From contig CAVXPU010000013.1 of assembly GCA_963763855.1 (NCBI GenBank), positions 134,282 to 198,281 of the forward strand: DNA of 64,000 bases, written 5' to 3'. Positions 1 through 9,108 of this stretch are shown here, in pieces. Source of the DNA: JAIBCC01 sp963763855 (GTDB taxonomy: Bacteria; Acidobacteriota; Blastocatellia; Pyrinomonadales; Pyrinomonadaceae). Below the pieces are notes generated by a model. It made no database searches, was not told the origin of the DNA, and saw only the letters and a program-made list of their open reading frames with translations. A program made the translations under genes and the position numbers. The number at the start of each line of letters is the position of its first letter. Within the stretch, counting starts at the first letter, position 1.

Positions 1-439
1 CTTCAATCGAACCTTCGCTACGACCGATAAAATAGTTGATTTCTTTAATTATCTGATGTATTGACTGGTCAAAATCAGGGTCGGTGGGAAATTCAAGCTT
101 TTCAAGCAGTCTGCCGCTTAAATCACTCGTTCCGATAATTGTAGTTTTCTTTCCTAAATCTATGCCAATCGCAACCGGGTTTACGGTTTTTAAAGAGAGC
201 AATTGCGGCGGTCTGCCGCCTGACGATTCACCCTCAATTTCTTTAATTAAATCTGTTTTTATTAGTTCATCAACGATTATTGAGACAGTTGAACGTTGTA
301 ATTCAGTAATCTTTGCAATATCGGCACGGGAAACCGGACCTTCTTCGCGAACATAATTGAGAATTATCTGACGATTAATATCGCGAATCGTATTAGAGCG
401 GGCTACATTTATACTTTTGAGATTTATTCGTCTAGCCAT
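1..439 (-). CDS. ROK-family transcriptional regulator (NagC/XylR type), C-terminus outside window
   Basis: The reverse strand encodes about 146 residues from the ATG at 439 and runs off the window edge. Residues 1-75 form a winged helix-turn-helix (VSRADIAKITELQRSTVS), followed by a SGGRPP linker and the start of the ROK sugar-kinase-like fold (VAIGIDLGKKTTIIG). Proteins of this layout repress sugar-use operons and release DNA on binding a sugar or sugar phosphate. It is the last gene of the leftward xylan/xylose cluster, so a XylR-like role is a reasonable inference. The effector cannot be read from this part. A 205-bp gap separates it from the GH10 gene. Confidence 0.85.
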   Translation of the reverse strand, partial: MARRINLKSINVARSNTIRDINRQIILNYVREEGPVSRADIAKITELQRSTVSIIVDELIKTDLIKEIEGESSGGRPPQLLSLKTVNPVAIGIDLGKKTTIIGTSDLSGRLLEKLEFPTDPDFDQSIHQIIKEINYFIGRSEGSIE

Positions 440-644
440 TGTTATTCATTTAGAGTTCTGCTAAATTGCAATTAGCGTTTGTTATGCTTCCAACACAAAT
501 ATATCAAAGAAATTTGATTATATTCCAAAAAGAATGGTTTTCAAACAGTAGCCGAACATTATCAAAAAACTATTTTGATATGGTAATAGTTATGATATTC
601 GAAATAGATTTGCTCTACCAATATTATGAAACGCAAAACAGAAT

Positions 645-1763
645 CTATTGTTTCGCAGAACGAATTACAGCGTCAAAAGCAGATTTGGTATTGCCTTTTC
701 GATCAAATAACAGAGGGTAATTTGTTCTTCCTCTGACCGGAAAATTATTGAGCCAAGATTCGCGATCGGTCACATTCCAGAAAGTGATTCTGTCAATATT
801 TTCACGATGTTTGAGAAAAACGCCAAAAAGTTCGACATAGCGGTTCGCTAAAGCTTTATCAATTTCAGACGGCAATCCATTTTTATAAGGATTTAGCTTT
901 TCCTGCATTGCAAAATCCATCGTAACTTCAGCACCTGAAAAACCTTCGGGATCAGGCAAAACGCTGATGTCCAGTTCGGAAATGTTTACTTTAATGCCGA
1001 GTTTTACAAATGTGGTAATTGCGTTGTCTTGTTGGCTTGCCGATGGAAAAGTCAGGTTGCTATGACCCTGCAAACCAATCGCTTTGATTGGAACTTTTTT
1101 TGCCAAAAGATCTTTTATAAGTGCAATTGCTCCATTAAGTTTAGGGGTATTTTCGAGCGAATAATCGTTGTAATAAAGTTCCGCATTCGGATCAGTTTCG
1201 TGTGCGTATTCAAATGCTTTGGCAATATAATCTTTGCCGATAATTTTCAGCCAAAGTGATTCACGCATCGTCCCATCTTCATTCAATGCTTCATTTACAA
1301 CATCCCAACCCTTAATTTTACCTTTGTAGCGTCCAACCACTGTTTGAATATGTTTACGAAGTCGCTTCAATAATTCATCGCGTTTAACTAAATTTCCCTT
1401 ATCATCCTTAAAAACCCAATCAGGTGTTTGATTATGCCAAACGAGCGTGTGCCCAACTGTAAACATGCCATGTTTTTCACCAAAAGCCACATATTTGTCT
1501 GCGGCTTCAAAATCGTAACGATTTGGCTCCGGGTGAACGAGTTCCCACTTTAAGATATTTTCAGGCGAAATCGTATTAAACTGAGTTTTAACGATGTTGC
1601 TGCCGATTTTATCTTCCTCAAAAATCTGCCCGCGATTGAGTGCAGCACCTATCAAAAATGAATCCTTAAAAGTATCTTTGAGCATGGATTGTGCCTGTAA
1701 ACTGACCGAAAATACAGTTAATAAAACAAACGAGAATATTGGCAAAATTGTTGTATTTTTCAT
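645..1763 (-). CDS. Secreted GH10 endo-1,4-beta-xylanase
   Basis: This 372-residue protein has a Sec signal peptide (about residues 1-25, ending SLQAQS) followed by a single GH10 barrel. The acid/base glutamate is in WDVVNEAL (about E158) and the nucleophile in ISELDI (about E263). The substrate-site motif HTLVWHNQTPDW (about 105-116) is also typical. GH10 enzymes cleave internal beta-1,4 bonds of xylan. No carbohydrate-binding module is attached. It sits directly downstream of xylF, xylA and xylB, giving a coherent path from xylan to xylulose 5-phosphate. A stem-loop at 1783-1809 lies between xylF and this gene. Confidence 0.93.
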   Translation of the reverse strand: MKNTTILPIFSFVLLTVFSVSLQAQSMLKDTFKDSFLIGAALNRGQIFEEDKIGSNIVKTQFNTISPENILKWELVHPEPNRYDFEAADKYVAFGEKHGMFTVGHTLVWHNQTPDWVFKDDKGNLVKRDELLKRLRKHIQTVVGRYKGKIKGWDVVNEALNEDGTMRESLWLKIIGKDYIAKAFEYAHETDPNAELYYNDYSLENTPKLNGAIALIKDLLAKKVPIKAIGLQGHSNLTFPSASQQDNAITTFVKLGIKVNISELDISVLPDPEGFSGAEVTMDFAMQEKLNPYKNGLPSEIDKALANRYVELFGVFLKHRENIDRITFWNVTDRESWLNNFPVRGRTNYPLLFDRKGNTKSAFDAVIRSAKQ

Positions 1764-1782
1764 GGTTGATTATCGATAAACT

Positions 1783-1809
1783 GAAACGCCAACGAGATGA
1801 AGGCGTTTC
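1783..1809 (-). other. Stem-loop between xylF and GH10 gene
   Basis: A perfect 8-bp inverted repeat (GAAACGCC / GGCGTTTC) with an 11-base loop lies in the 70-bp gap. There is no clear T-run, so it is more likely an RNA-processing or mRNA-stability hairpin, or a weak attenuator, than a full terminator. Such hairpins are common after binding-protein genes in transport operons. Confidence 0.4.
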
Positions 1810-1833
1810 AAATATTAAGTTTACAGCGGCTTT

Positions 1834-2907
1834 CTATTGATTCGGAGCGTTTTTATAAACGTCTTCCCGTTTTTGAAAACCATCTTTGATTACAGTTTCA
1901 TCAAGATTCTTTTTGTCAACGGAAATTGGTTCGAGAAGAATCGAAGGAACGTCAATCTTACCATTATTGATCTTCCCGTTTGTTTCCACTTTTTCCTTTT
2001 TAGCTAGTGCAACTGCGGCTTCAGCAGCTTTTGCGGCGAGCTTTGAAACCGGCTTGTAAACCGTCATTGTTTGAGTTCCCGCAACAATCCTTTGAAGTGC
2101 TGCCAAATCAGCATCCTGACCCGAAACAATCACTTTTCCATTCAAGCCCTGAGCGTTGAGAGCTTGAATCGACCCGCCTGCCGTTCCATCATTTGAAGCA
2201 ACTACCGCAACTACATTGTTGGCATTTATCGTCAACGCATTTTCGGTGTGTTTCAAAGCCTCTTCCGGTTGCCAATCTTTACACCATTGGTCCGCCACAA
2301 TTTTGATATCTCCTTTATCAATAAAGGCTTGCAGCACCTTCATCTGTCCTTGTCTAAAGAGTTTTGCGTTGTTGTCAGTTTGAGCTCCGCCAATCAAAAT
2401 GTAGTTTCCCTTAGGTGCTTTTTCAACCAAATATTGAGCTTGCATCATCCCAACTTTTTCATTATCGAACGAAATGTATAAATCGGGTTCACTATTTTTA
2501 ATTAAACGGTCGTATGAAATAACCGGCACATTTTTTCGTTTTGCTGCTTCAACAATCGAAGCCGAAATCTCAGCATTGTGGGGAATTACGACCAAAACAT
2601 CAATTCCCTGAGTTAAAAGACTTTCGGCTTGTTTTACCTGCGTTTCATCTTTGCCGTCAGCCGCCTGAACGAAAACTTCGGCTCCTAATTCTTCAGCTCT
2701 TTTGACAAAAATGTCACGATCTTTCTGCCAACGCTCTTCCTTCAAAGTGTCCATCGATAAACCGATGCGGATTTTACCGGGTTTATTTTGACTAACAGTA
2801 GAATTCTCCGCATTTTGCTGAGGTGCTTGAACACATGCCATTGCAAATAAGACAAAAGAAATCACAATTAGCGTTAGAATGCCACGTAAATTTTTATTGA
2901 AATTCAT
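1834..2907 (-). CDS. xylF: D-xylose ABC transporter substrate-binding lipoprotein XylF
   Basis: A periplasmic-binding-protein fold of the ribose/xylose type (PBP1). It has a lipoprotein signal with cysteine after LFAMA. Typical XylF stretches are GLSMDTLKEERW, the AADGKDETQVKQAE segment and VVIPHNA. I chose the ATG at 2907 because AAAAAGGAAAAT lies just upstream; an upstream ATG at 2937 directly abuts the xylA stop and has a poorer site. Length 357 residues is near normal for XylF plus a lipobox. No XylG ATPase or XylH permease gene is adjacent, so the partner membrane proteins must be elsewhere or the protein acts as a sensor. Confidence 0.9.
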   Translation of the reverse strand: MNFNKNLRGILTLIVISFVLFAMACVQAPQQNAENSTVSQNKPGKIRIGLSMDTLKEERWQKDRDIFVKRAEELGAEVFVQAADGKDETQVKQAESLLTQGIDVLVVIPHNAEISASIVEAAKRKNVPVISYDRLIKNSEPDLYISFDNEKVGMMQAQYLVEKAPKGNYILIGGAQTDNNAKLFRQGQMKVLQAFIDKGDIKIVADQWCKDWQPEEALKHTENALTINANNVVAVVASNDGTAGGSIQALNAQGLNGKVIVSGQDADLAALQRIVAGTQTMTVYKPVSKLAAKAAEAAVALAKKEKVETNGKINNGKIDVPSILLEPISVDKKNLDETVIKDGFQKREDVYKNAPNQ

Positions 2908-2937
2908 ATTTATTTTCCTTTTTAAACGGTTGAACAT

Positions 2938-4104
2938 TTAATCAACACCAAACAAAATGTCCATCGTCAGTTGGTCTAATCTTTCATATTTCAAACCTTT
3001 CGATGCGAGTGCGTGACGGTCAAATTCAGTCGATAAGAGCGTTGCTGCACCATCTATGTTGAATTTTCCGACCAAATTATTCTTATTCGTCTCTTCAATT
3101 TCCGCCAAAATTGACTGAATTTCCGCGTGTTTATTCCATTGCTCGGCTTTGTCTTTGAAGATCAAATAAGTTTTCATGCAACCGCGTGCAAAATCTTTTA
3201 CGCCGTCGTAATCTTCGGTTCGATAAGCGTGTGCGTCGAAATGTCGCATTCCGCTGTAGCCAACGTCTTCCAAAAATTTCACCAACCAAAACGACTGTTT
3301 CGGCGAAACCGAACCGAATCGTAAATCTTGGTCGTAGCGTCCCGGATATTGGTCGTTCAAATCAATATGAAATAATTTCCCCGCTTCCCAAGCCTGTGCA
3401 CACGCGTGCATCATCGAAAGTCCGGGCATTTGTTCGTGAGCAACTTCCGGATTTACGCCGACCATTTCTTTGTTATCCAGCGTTTCGATAAAGGCGAGAT
3501 ACGCACCTGTCGTTGGAAAATAAATGTCGGCTCGCGGTTCATTCGGCTTGGCTTCGAGTGCGAATTTATATCCGTAACCCTGTGATTTGCTGTAGTCGCA
3601 AAGATAATCGAGCGATTCGCGAAAGCGTTTAATCGCATCCTCAACCTTACGGCAAGCATCAGTTTCAACCCCTTCACGTCCACCCCAAAGCACGAAAGTT
3701 TCCGCACCAAATTCGGCACCCAAATCCATCGCCCGCATCGTTTTCTGAACGGCGTAAGCCCTTACCCTTGCATCATTTGCAGTAAAAGCACCATCACGAA
3801 AAACTGGTTCGTAAAACAGGTTGACAGTCGCCATCGGAACTTTCAAATTATTATCTGAAAGAGCGGTTTTGAAATCTTTTACAATTTGAGCTTTTTCGCT
3901 TGGACTCGCGTCAATTGGAACAAGGTCATTATCGTGAAAATTAACTCCGTAAGCTCCGACTTCGCCTAGCATTTCAACAATTTGCTGCGGCGACAATTTT
4001 TCACGAACTTGTGTACCAAACGGATCTGCTCCGCGATTTCCAACCGTCCAAAGCCCGAACGTGAATTTATGTTCGGGTTTCGGTGTATATTTATCATTGC
4101 TCAT
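2938..4104 (-). CDS. xylA: Xylose isomerase
   Basis: This cytoplasmic enzyme interconverts D-xylose and D-xylulose. Its 388 residues match the shorter class of xylose isomerase (Streptomyces type), not the roughly 440-residue class. Metal and substrate ligands are visible: FHDNDLVP (catalytic His), ALEAKPNEPR (Glu), NPEVAHEQ (Glu and His), HIDLND and HFDAHAYR (Asp). The start is the ATG at 4104, preceded by TTGGAG; a TTG four codons upstream overlaps that ribosome binding site and is unlikely. It is transcribed after xylB, across a 100-bp inverted repeat, and abuts xylF. Confidence 0.95.
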   Translation of the reverse strand: MSNDKYTPKPEHKFTFGLWTVGNRGADPFGTQVREKLSPQQIVEMLGEVGAYGVNFHDNDLVPIDASPSEKAQIVKDFKTALSDNNLKVPMATVNLFYEPVFRDGAFTANDARVRAYAVQKTMRAMDLGAEFGAETFVLWGGREGVETDACRKVEDAIKRFRESLDYLCDYSKSQGYGYKFALEAKPNEPRADIYFPTTGAYLAFIETLDNKEMVGVNPEVAHEQMPGLSMMHACAQAWEAGKLFHIDLNDQYPGRYDQDLRFGSVSPKQSFWLVKFLEDVGYSGMRHFDAHAYRTEDYDGVKDFARGCMKTYLIFKDKAEQWNKHAEIQSILAEIEETNKNNLVGKFNIDGAATLLSTEFDRHALASKGLKYERLDQLTMDILFGVD

Positions 4105-4154
4105 ATTTTTCTCCAAAAGTTACTTCTCAAAATCTGCATTGTATTAGGATTTTT

Positions 4155-4252
4155 GCCTACGAAAGACACCAAATAGACGAAAATCTAATACAAAAGCATC
4201 GAACTTTGAATTCATTCGTATTTTTTTCGTGCCTTTCGTTTATTTCGTAGGC
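4155..4252. repeat. Intergenic inverted repeat between xylB and xylA
   Basis: The left arm begins GCCTACGAAAGACACC at 4155. The right arm (4221-4252), read on the other strand, begins GCCTACGAAATAAACG. The arms are imperfect, about 30 bp each. The right arm overlaps the xylB stop codon and encodes its last residues (MPTK). It resembles a REP-like mobile palindrome that settled inside the operon. Confidence 0.6.
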
Positions 4253-5730
4253 ATTCTTATCGCTGAAATCGGACGAAGTGCCGCGTATAGCGTTCTATAT
4301 GCTTCGTAATTCCGATTCAAAACTTCTACCGAATCTCCGTTTGGCTCAAGCGTTTCCGCCACGCGAATCGTTTTTGAACACGCTTCTTCAACACTTTTCC
4401 ACGCTCCAACGCCAACTCCTGCAAGGATTGCAGCACCAAATGCCGCACCTTCATCTGCTTCAATAATCTCGACAGTTTTGCCGTAAATGTCTGCCTGAAT
4501 TTGCCGCCAAAGCGGCGATTTTGCACCGCCGCCGCCGAGTCTGATTGACGAAATTTCGACTCCGGATTCTTTAAAAATCTCCAACGAATCACGCAACGAA
4601 AACGCTACGCCTTCTAAAACTGCCCTCGTAAAATGTGCTTTTGTATGACTCGCCGTGATTCCGATAAAAGCCGCCCGGGCGTTTGCATCCAAATGCGGAG
4701 CACGCTCACCCATCAAATATGGCAGCCAAATTGCACCATCCGAACCGCATGGAATTTTCGCGGCTTCGCTGACCAATTCGTCATAACTTTTGCCTTCACC
4801 AAAATTTTCGCGAAACCATTTGAACGAAAGCCCGGCGGAGAGCGTAACACCCGTGTTGTGCCAACGATTCGGAATCGCATGGCAAAGCGTGTGAATTCTG
4901 CCTTGCAAATCTAATCTTGGCTGATCGGAAACCGCGAAAATTACGCCTGAAGTTCCGATTGTCGCTGAAACTTTACCAACCTCAACGATCCCCATTCCGA
5001 TTGCTCCAGCAGCATTGTCTCCTGCTCCGGCGATGATTGGCGTTCCAATCTTTAAGCCAGTTTCGCTTGCACCAATTTCGGAAACTCTGCCTGTAACTTC
5101 AATCGATTCATAGATTTTTGGCAATATCGATTGATCAATTCCAAACGCCGAAAGCATTTCGTTCGACCATTTTCGATTTTGCACGTCAAACAAAAGCGTT
5201 CCCGAAGAATCTGCCACGTCCGATGCTTTATCGCCCGAAAGTTTCAAGCGAATATAATCTTTTGGTAGCAAAACTGTTCTAACTTTCTCCCAATTTTGCG
5301 GTTCGTTTTCACGCAACCAAAGCATTTTCGGAAACGTAAAACCCGTTATTGCAGGATTGCAGACCAATTCGATAAGTCTCTCTTTACCAATCTTTGCCGT
5401 AATTTCTTCGCACTGTTTCTCAGTTCGCTGATCGCACCAAAGCAACGCCGGACGAATAACTTTGTCGGATTTATCGAGAAAAACTGAGCCGTGCATTTGT
5501 CCCGAAAAACTAACGGCGGCAATTTCTTCAGCTTTCAGAGTCTGCAAAACTTCGGCAATTGTTTCTTTGCACGCACGCCACCAATCATCCGGATTTTGCT
5601 CCGCCCAACCAATTTCGGGCGACGCAAAATCTTCGTGCAAAGCTGTTGCCGACGCGATAACTTTACCGTTTTCGTCAATCACAACCGACCGCGAACCGCC
5701 CGTTCCAATGTCTATTCCAAGAAATTTCAT
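4240..5730 (-). CDS. xylB: Xylulokinase
   Basis: An FGGY-family sugar kinase of 496 residues that phosphorylates D-xylulose to xylulose 5-phosphate. Visible features are the N-terminal ATPase loop GIDIGTGGSRS, the substrate motif SGQMHGSVFL (about 76-85), LLWCDQRT, and the catalytic aspartate in AGAGDNAAGAIG (about D238). The glycine-rich LGGGGAKSPLWRQI motif follows in the C-terminal domain. It lies upstream of xylA in the same leftward unit. The last codons are contributed by an intergenic repeat arm, so its C-terminus may differ from relatives. Confidence 0.95.
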   Translation of the reverse strand: MKFLGIDIGTGGSRSVVIDENGKVIASATALHEDFASPEIGWAEQNPDDWWRACKETIAEVLQTLKAEEIAAVSFSGQMHGSVFLDKSDKVIRPALLWCDQRTEKQCEEITAKIGKERLIELVCNPAITGFTFPKMLWLRENEPQNWEKVRTVLLPKDYIRLKLSGDKASDVADSSGTLLFDVQNRKWSNEMLSAFGIDQSILPKIYESIEVTGRVSEIGASETGLKIGTPIIAGAGDNAAGAIGMGIVEVGKVSATIGTSGVIFAVSDQPRLDLQGRIHTLCHAIPNRWHNTGVTLSAGLSFKWFRENFGEGKSYDELVSEAAKIPCGSDGAIWLPYLMGERAPHLDANARAAFIGITASHTKAHFTRAVLEGVAFSLRDSLEIFKESGVEISSIRLGGGGAKSPLWRQIQADIYGKTVEIIEADEGAAFGAAILAGVGVGAWKSVEEACSKTIRVAETLEPNGDSVEVLNRNYEAYRTLYAALRPISAIRMPTK

Positions 5731-5735
5731 AACAC

Positions 5736-5827
5736 TTTTTTTAGCCGTGGATTAACGCGGATGACGCGAATAAATCAGGTAATTTTCTTCTTAAGCTGCG
5801 TTAATCCGCGAAATCCGCGGCTAAAAA
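5736..5827. repeat. Intergenic inverted repeat between GH3 gene and xylB
   Basis: The left arm starts TTTTTTTAGCCGTGGATTAA at 5736. The right arm (5793-5827) reads TTTTTAGCCGCGGATTTCGC on the opposite strand. Both contain GCGGAT / GGATTAACGC blocks in shuffled order. It ends flush with the GH3 stop codon. It is a different sequence family from the 4155-4252 element but has the same architecture. Confidence 0.6.
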
Positions 5828-8227
5828 TTACTCCACAACCTCAAGCGTTGCCTTCATCAAATCAACCGAATTTCCGCCGACCATAATTTGAAAAGCTCCA
5901 GGCTCAACAACTCGCTTCATTTCACGATTGTAAAATTGCAGTTTCGCAGGTGTAACTGTAAACGTCACAGTTTTTGTTTGTCCCGCATCGATTGAAACTC
6001 TTGCAAAATCTTTAAGCTCTTTAATCGGGCGAGTTACAGAGCTAACTTCATCGCGGATATACATTTGGGCTACTTCATCACCGCGGACTTTTCCGGTGTT
6101 TGTGATGTCAACCGATACCGTTGTTTCTTCGTCTGCTTTGATTTTTGGCTTAGTAATTTTTAAGTTTGAATACTTGAAAGTCGTGTAACTTAAACCGTGT
6201 CCAAAGGCAAAAAGCGGAGTGGTTGTGGACAAAAGATAACCGCGTCGGGCAGTCGGTTTGTAATTGTAATAAATCGGCAATTGACCAACCGAACGCGGAA
6301 AAGAAACGGTCAATTTTCCGCCCGGATTGTAGTCGCCAAATAAAACATCAGCCGCCGCAGTTCCTGTTTCTTGACCAAGATAAAAGCCTTCGACAATCGC
6401 CGGAACATTTTCAGCAACGTAATTTATTGATAACGGACCTGAATTTATCAAGAAAACAACAGTCGGTTTGCCTGTCGCTAAAACAGCTTTCACAAGGTCA
6501 TTTTGTCGCCCAACTAAATCGAGCGAATCGCGGTCGCCAAGATGATTTTCCGCCCAACCTTCTTTGTTTGTATCTTCGTTTCCGCCGATAACCAAAATCA
6601 CTTTGTCAGACATTTTGGCGGTTTTTACTGCTTCATCGATCAATTTTTGATCGCTCGCCGCATCGTTCAAAGTAATCGTATCGCCAAACCAATTTCCGCC
6701 TTCTTTGGTGATTTTGACACCTTCGGCGTAATTTACTTTGACGGCATTTCCAACCTTATTTTTGACACCTTCCAAAATACTGACGGTGCGTGGCGGACGC
6801 GGATCGGTGTATCCGCCGAGATGGGCTTTATCGGCATTTGGACCAATCACGGCGATTGATTTAAGTTTCGATTTATCCAGCGGCAATGTATTGTTTTGAT
6901 TTTTCAAAAGCACGATTGAACGCCGTGCAGATTCTGCCGCCAATGCCCTATCTTCTGCGGTGTCAATCATTTGCACAGCTTTATTAACGTCAACATAAGG
7001 ATTCTCAAAAAGTCCTAATTGGAATTTTTGATAGAGAATCCGCGAAACGGCTTGATTAACCAAGCTTTCGGGAACTTTGCCGGCTTTGACCAATTCAACT
7101 ATATTTTTATTGGCTTCCGGGTCAGGTAATTCTATATCGAGACCTGCTTCGAGAGCCTGACGAGACGCGTCAGCTAAATCAATTGCCACCTTATGTCTTT
7201 CTTTAAGTTCTTTGATCGCGTAATAATCTGAAACAACTGTGCCTTTGAAACCCCATTCTTTACGCAGAAGCGTCTCGAGCATCCATTTATTTGCGTGAAC
7301 GGGAACGCCGTCAATTTCGTGATAAGCAGGCATAATGCTAAACAAACTCGCTTCTTTCACCGCCGCTTCAAATGGCACAAAATGCGTTTCGCGAAGGATT
7401 CTTTCAGACAAGTTTACAGGTCCGATATTCGTCCCGTTTTCAGGTTGACCGTGTCCGGCAAAGTGTTTGCCCGTTGCAATTACTGAATATTCACTGAGTT
7501 TTGGATTCGCATAGGTCGCATTTCCTTGAATCGCTTTAACCAGCGAAACGATCATTCTCGAAGTTAAATACGGGTCTTCGCCATAAGTTTCTTCGGTGCG
7601 TCCCCAACGAGCTTCGCGGGCTAAATCCATATTTGGTCCGAGAACGTGATGCGTTCCGCGAAGGCGTGTGTGCTTTGCAGAAACTGTGAAAACTTTCGTA
7701 ATTAAATCAGTATCCCAACTTGAAGAGAGTGCCACGGGAACGGGGAAAACAGTTGAACCACTCGACATATTGCCGTGCAAAATTTCATCGTGAAAAACTG
7801 CGGGAATGCCCAAACGAGTATTGTCTTTGAGCCATTTTTGCACCGCATTGGCATATTCGGCAGATTCTTTCGGAGTTAATAATTCACGCTGGCGGGCAAA
7901 TTGCCCAATTCCATTTGGCATTTTCTGCTTGGCTAGTTCTGGCGAAAATTTACCGCCAAAAGGCAATTGTTCTTTTGGAATTCCTGTGTTGTTATTCGGC
8001 TTTTCCATCCAAACGCACATCATTTGAGCAACTTTTTCGTCCAACGTCATTCTTGCCAATAAATCTTTAACTCGTTCATCTATAGAGAGTTGCGGGTTTT
8101 GGTAAGCCGGTCCGGTCTCCGCATGAATTGTTTGCGTTGGAAAATTTAATCCGGTTAAAAAGACTGAAAGAATTGCGGAAATCAGCAAAATTCTTCGGCT
8201 GTAAGTTGGTGTTTTTACCTTTGTCAT
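5828..8227 (-). CDS. Secreted GH3 beta-glucosidase / beta-xylosidase
   Basis: About 799 residues. A signal peptide (RRILLISAILSVFLTGL) precedes the GH3 barrel, the alpha/beta sandwich and a C-terminal fibronectin III-like domain (about 710-790). The nucleophile aspartate is in GTVVSDYYAI (about D334); GKHFAGHG and RWGRTEETYGEDPYL are the usual substrate-site motifs. GH3 enzymes release sugars from the non-reducing end. Given the adjacent xylose genes, xylosidase activity is likely, but specificity cannot be fixed from sequence. I prefer the ATG at 8227; a TTG at 8242 is the alternative. It follows the GH16 gene by about 24 bp. Confidence 0.9.
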   Translation of the reverse strand: MTKVKTPTYSRRILLISAILSVFLTGLNFPTQTIHAETGPAYQNPQLSIDERVKDLLARMTLDEKVAQMMCVWMEKPNNNTGIPKEQLPFGGKFSPELAKQKMPNGIGQFARQRELLTPKESAEYANAVQKWLKDNTRLGIPAVFHDEILHGNMSSGSTVFPVPVALSSSWDTDLITKVFTVSAKHTRLRGTHHVLGPNMDLAREARWGRTEETYGEDPYLTSRMIVSLVKAIQGNATYANPKLSEYSVIATGKHFAGHGQPENGTNIGPVNLSERILRETHFVPFEAAVKEASLFSIMPAYHEIDGVPVHANKWMLETLLRKEWGFKGTVVSDYYAIKELKERHKVAIDLADASRQALEAGLDIELPDPEANKNIVELVKAGKVPESLVNQAVSRILYQKFQLGLFENPYVDVNKAVQMIDTAEDRALAAESARRSIVLLKNQNNTLPLDKSKLKSIAVIGPNADKAHLGGYTDPRPPRTVSILEGVKNKVGNAVKVNYAEGVKITKEGGNWFGDTITLNDAASDQKLIDEAVKTAKMSDKVILVIGGNEDTNKEGWAENHLGDRDSLDLVGRQNDLVKAVLATGKPTVVFLINSGPLSINYVAENVPAIVEGFYLGQETGTAAADVLFGDYNPGGKLTVSFPRSVGQLPIYYNYKPTARRGYLLSTTTPLFAFGHGLSYTTFKYSNLKITKPKIKADEETTVSVDITNTGKVRGDEVAQMYIRDEVSSVTRPIKELKDFARVSIDAGQTKTVTFTVTPAKLQFYNREMKRVVEPGAFQIMVGGNSVDLMKATLEVVE

Positions 8228-8251
8228 ATTGTTTTCGCTCAACTTAAAAAC

Positions 8252-9094
8252 TTATTTTTTGTAAACTCTAACGTAATCAATCAACATCGTTTGCGGAAAA
8301 ACCGATGTGTTATCAGGAACTCCGCCCCAATGTCCGCCAACGGCGAAATTCAAAATCATAAAATATGGATGATCGAAAACCCAACGCGAATTCGCGGGAA
8401 TATCAGACGACGTAATCGTCTTGTAAAGCTTTTTATCAACAAAAAACTTGATAAGATTTTCGCTCCATTCGGTTGAATAGACATGAAAATCATCAGCAAA
8501 CGCGGGATTATTCGGCAAACTGAACGGTGCTCCGATTCCATTTCCGCCCGAATATCCGGGACCGTGAATTGTGCCGTGAACAATCGAAGGCTCGCGTCCG
8601 ATGTTTTCCATAATGTCTATTTCACCGCAGGTTGCCCAACCGACTTTATCAATATCGTTTCCGAGCATCCAAAATGCTCCCCACATTCCTTGTCCGCGTG
8701 GAATTTTTATTCTCGCTTCAAATTTGCCGTATTTTTGGTCGAATTTTCCTTTCGTAATCAGGCGTGCCGATGTGTATTGGCACGGACCATACCAGCAACT
8801 CAAATTCAACGGCGGCGTAAGTTTAATTACTTTGATTACAAGCGAACCATTTCCATCGTGATAAGCGTTTTCAATCGAATTTGTGTAATACTGCAATTCC
8901 TGATTTCCCCAACCTTGTCCGCCGATTTCGGCTGTCCATTTGCTTGAATCTGCGGGCGAATTTGCCGCCTTATTGAATTCATCCTTGAACGTCATTTTTT
9001 TATAGACTACTTGAGCTTGACCGAATGAGATTCCCAAAATCAAAAACGTGAGACAAAAAAATGTCGCTGATTTTAGTTGTTTTCCTCTCGTCAT
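8252..9094 (-). CDS. Secreted GH16 endo-beta-glucanase (laminarinase/lichenase-like)
   Basis: About 280 residues. A signal peptide (ATFFCLTFLILGISFGQAQ) precedes a single GH16 jelly-roll. The catalytic signature GEIDIMENIG carries the expected E-x-D-x-x-E spacing (about E158, D160, E163); WGAFWMLG and the final MLIDYVRVYKK are typical of bacterial beta-1,3 and beta-1,3-1,4 glucanases. The ATG at 9094 is chosen because the longer reading frame would overlap the upstream gene by 31 bp and would put 15 extra residues before the signal peptide. It is probably translated from the same mRNA as the lactonase-like gene. Confidence 0.9.
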   Translation of the reverse strand: MTRGKQLKSATFFCLTFLILGISFGQAQVVYKKMTFKDEFNKAANSPADSSKWTAEIGGQGWGNQELQYYTNSIENAYHDGNGSLVIKVIKLTPPLNLSCWYGPCQYTSARLITKGKFDQKYGKFEARIKIPRGQGMWGAFWMLGNDIDKVGWATCGEIDIMENIGREPSIVHGTIHGPGYSGGNGIGAPFSLPNNPAFADDFHVYSTEWSENLIKFFVDKKLYKTITSSDIPANSRWVFDHPYFMILNFAVGGHWGGVPDNTSVFPQTMLIDYVRVYKK

Positions 9095-9108
9095 AATTTC
9101 TAAAACCT

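Noticed and set aside
466..720. 84-codon plus-strand frame between ROK and GH10
   Set aside because: It overlaps the GH10 3' end, has no ribosome site and no recognisable sequence.
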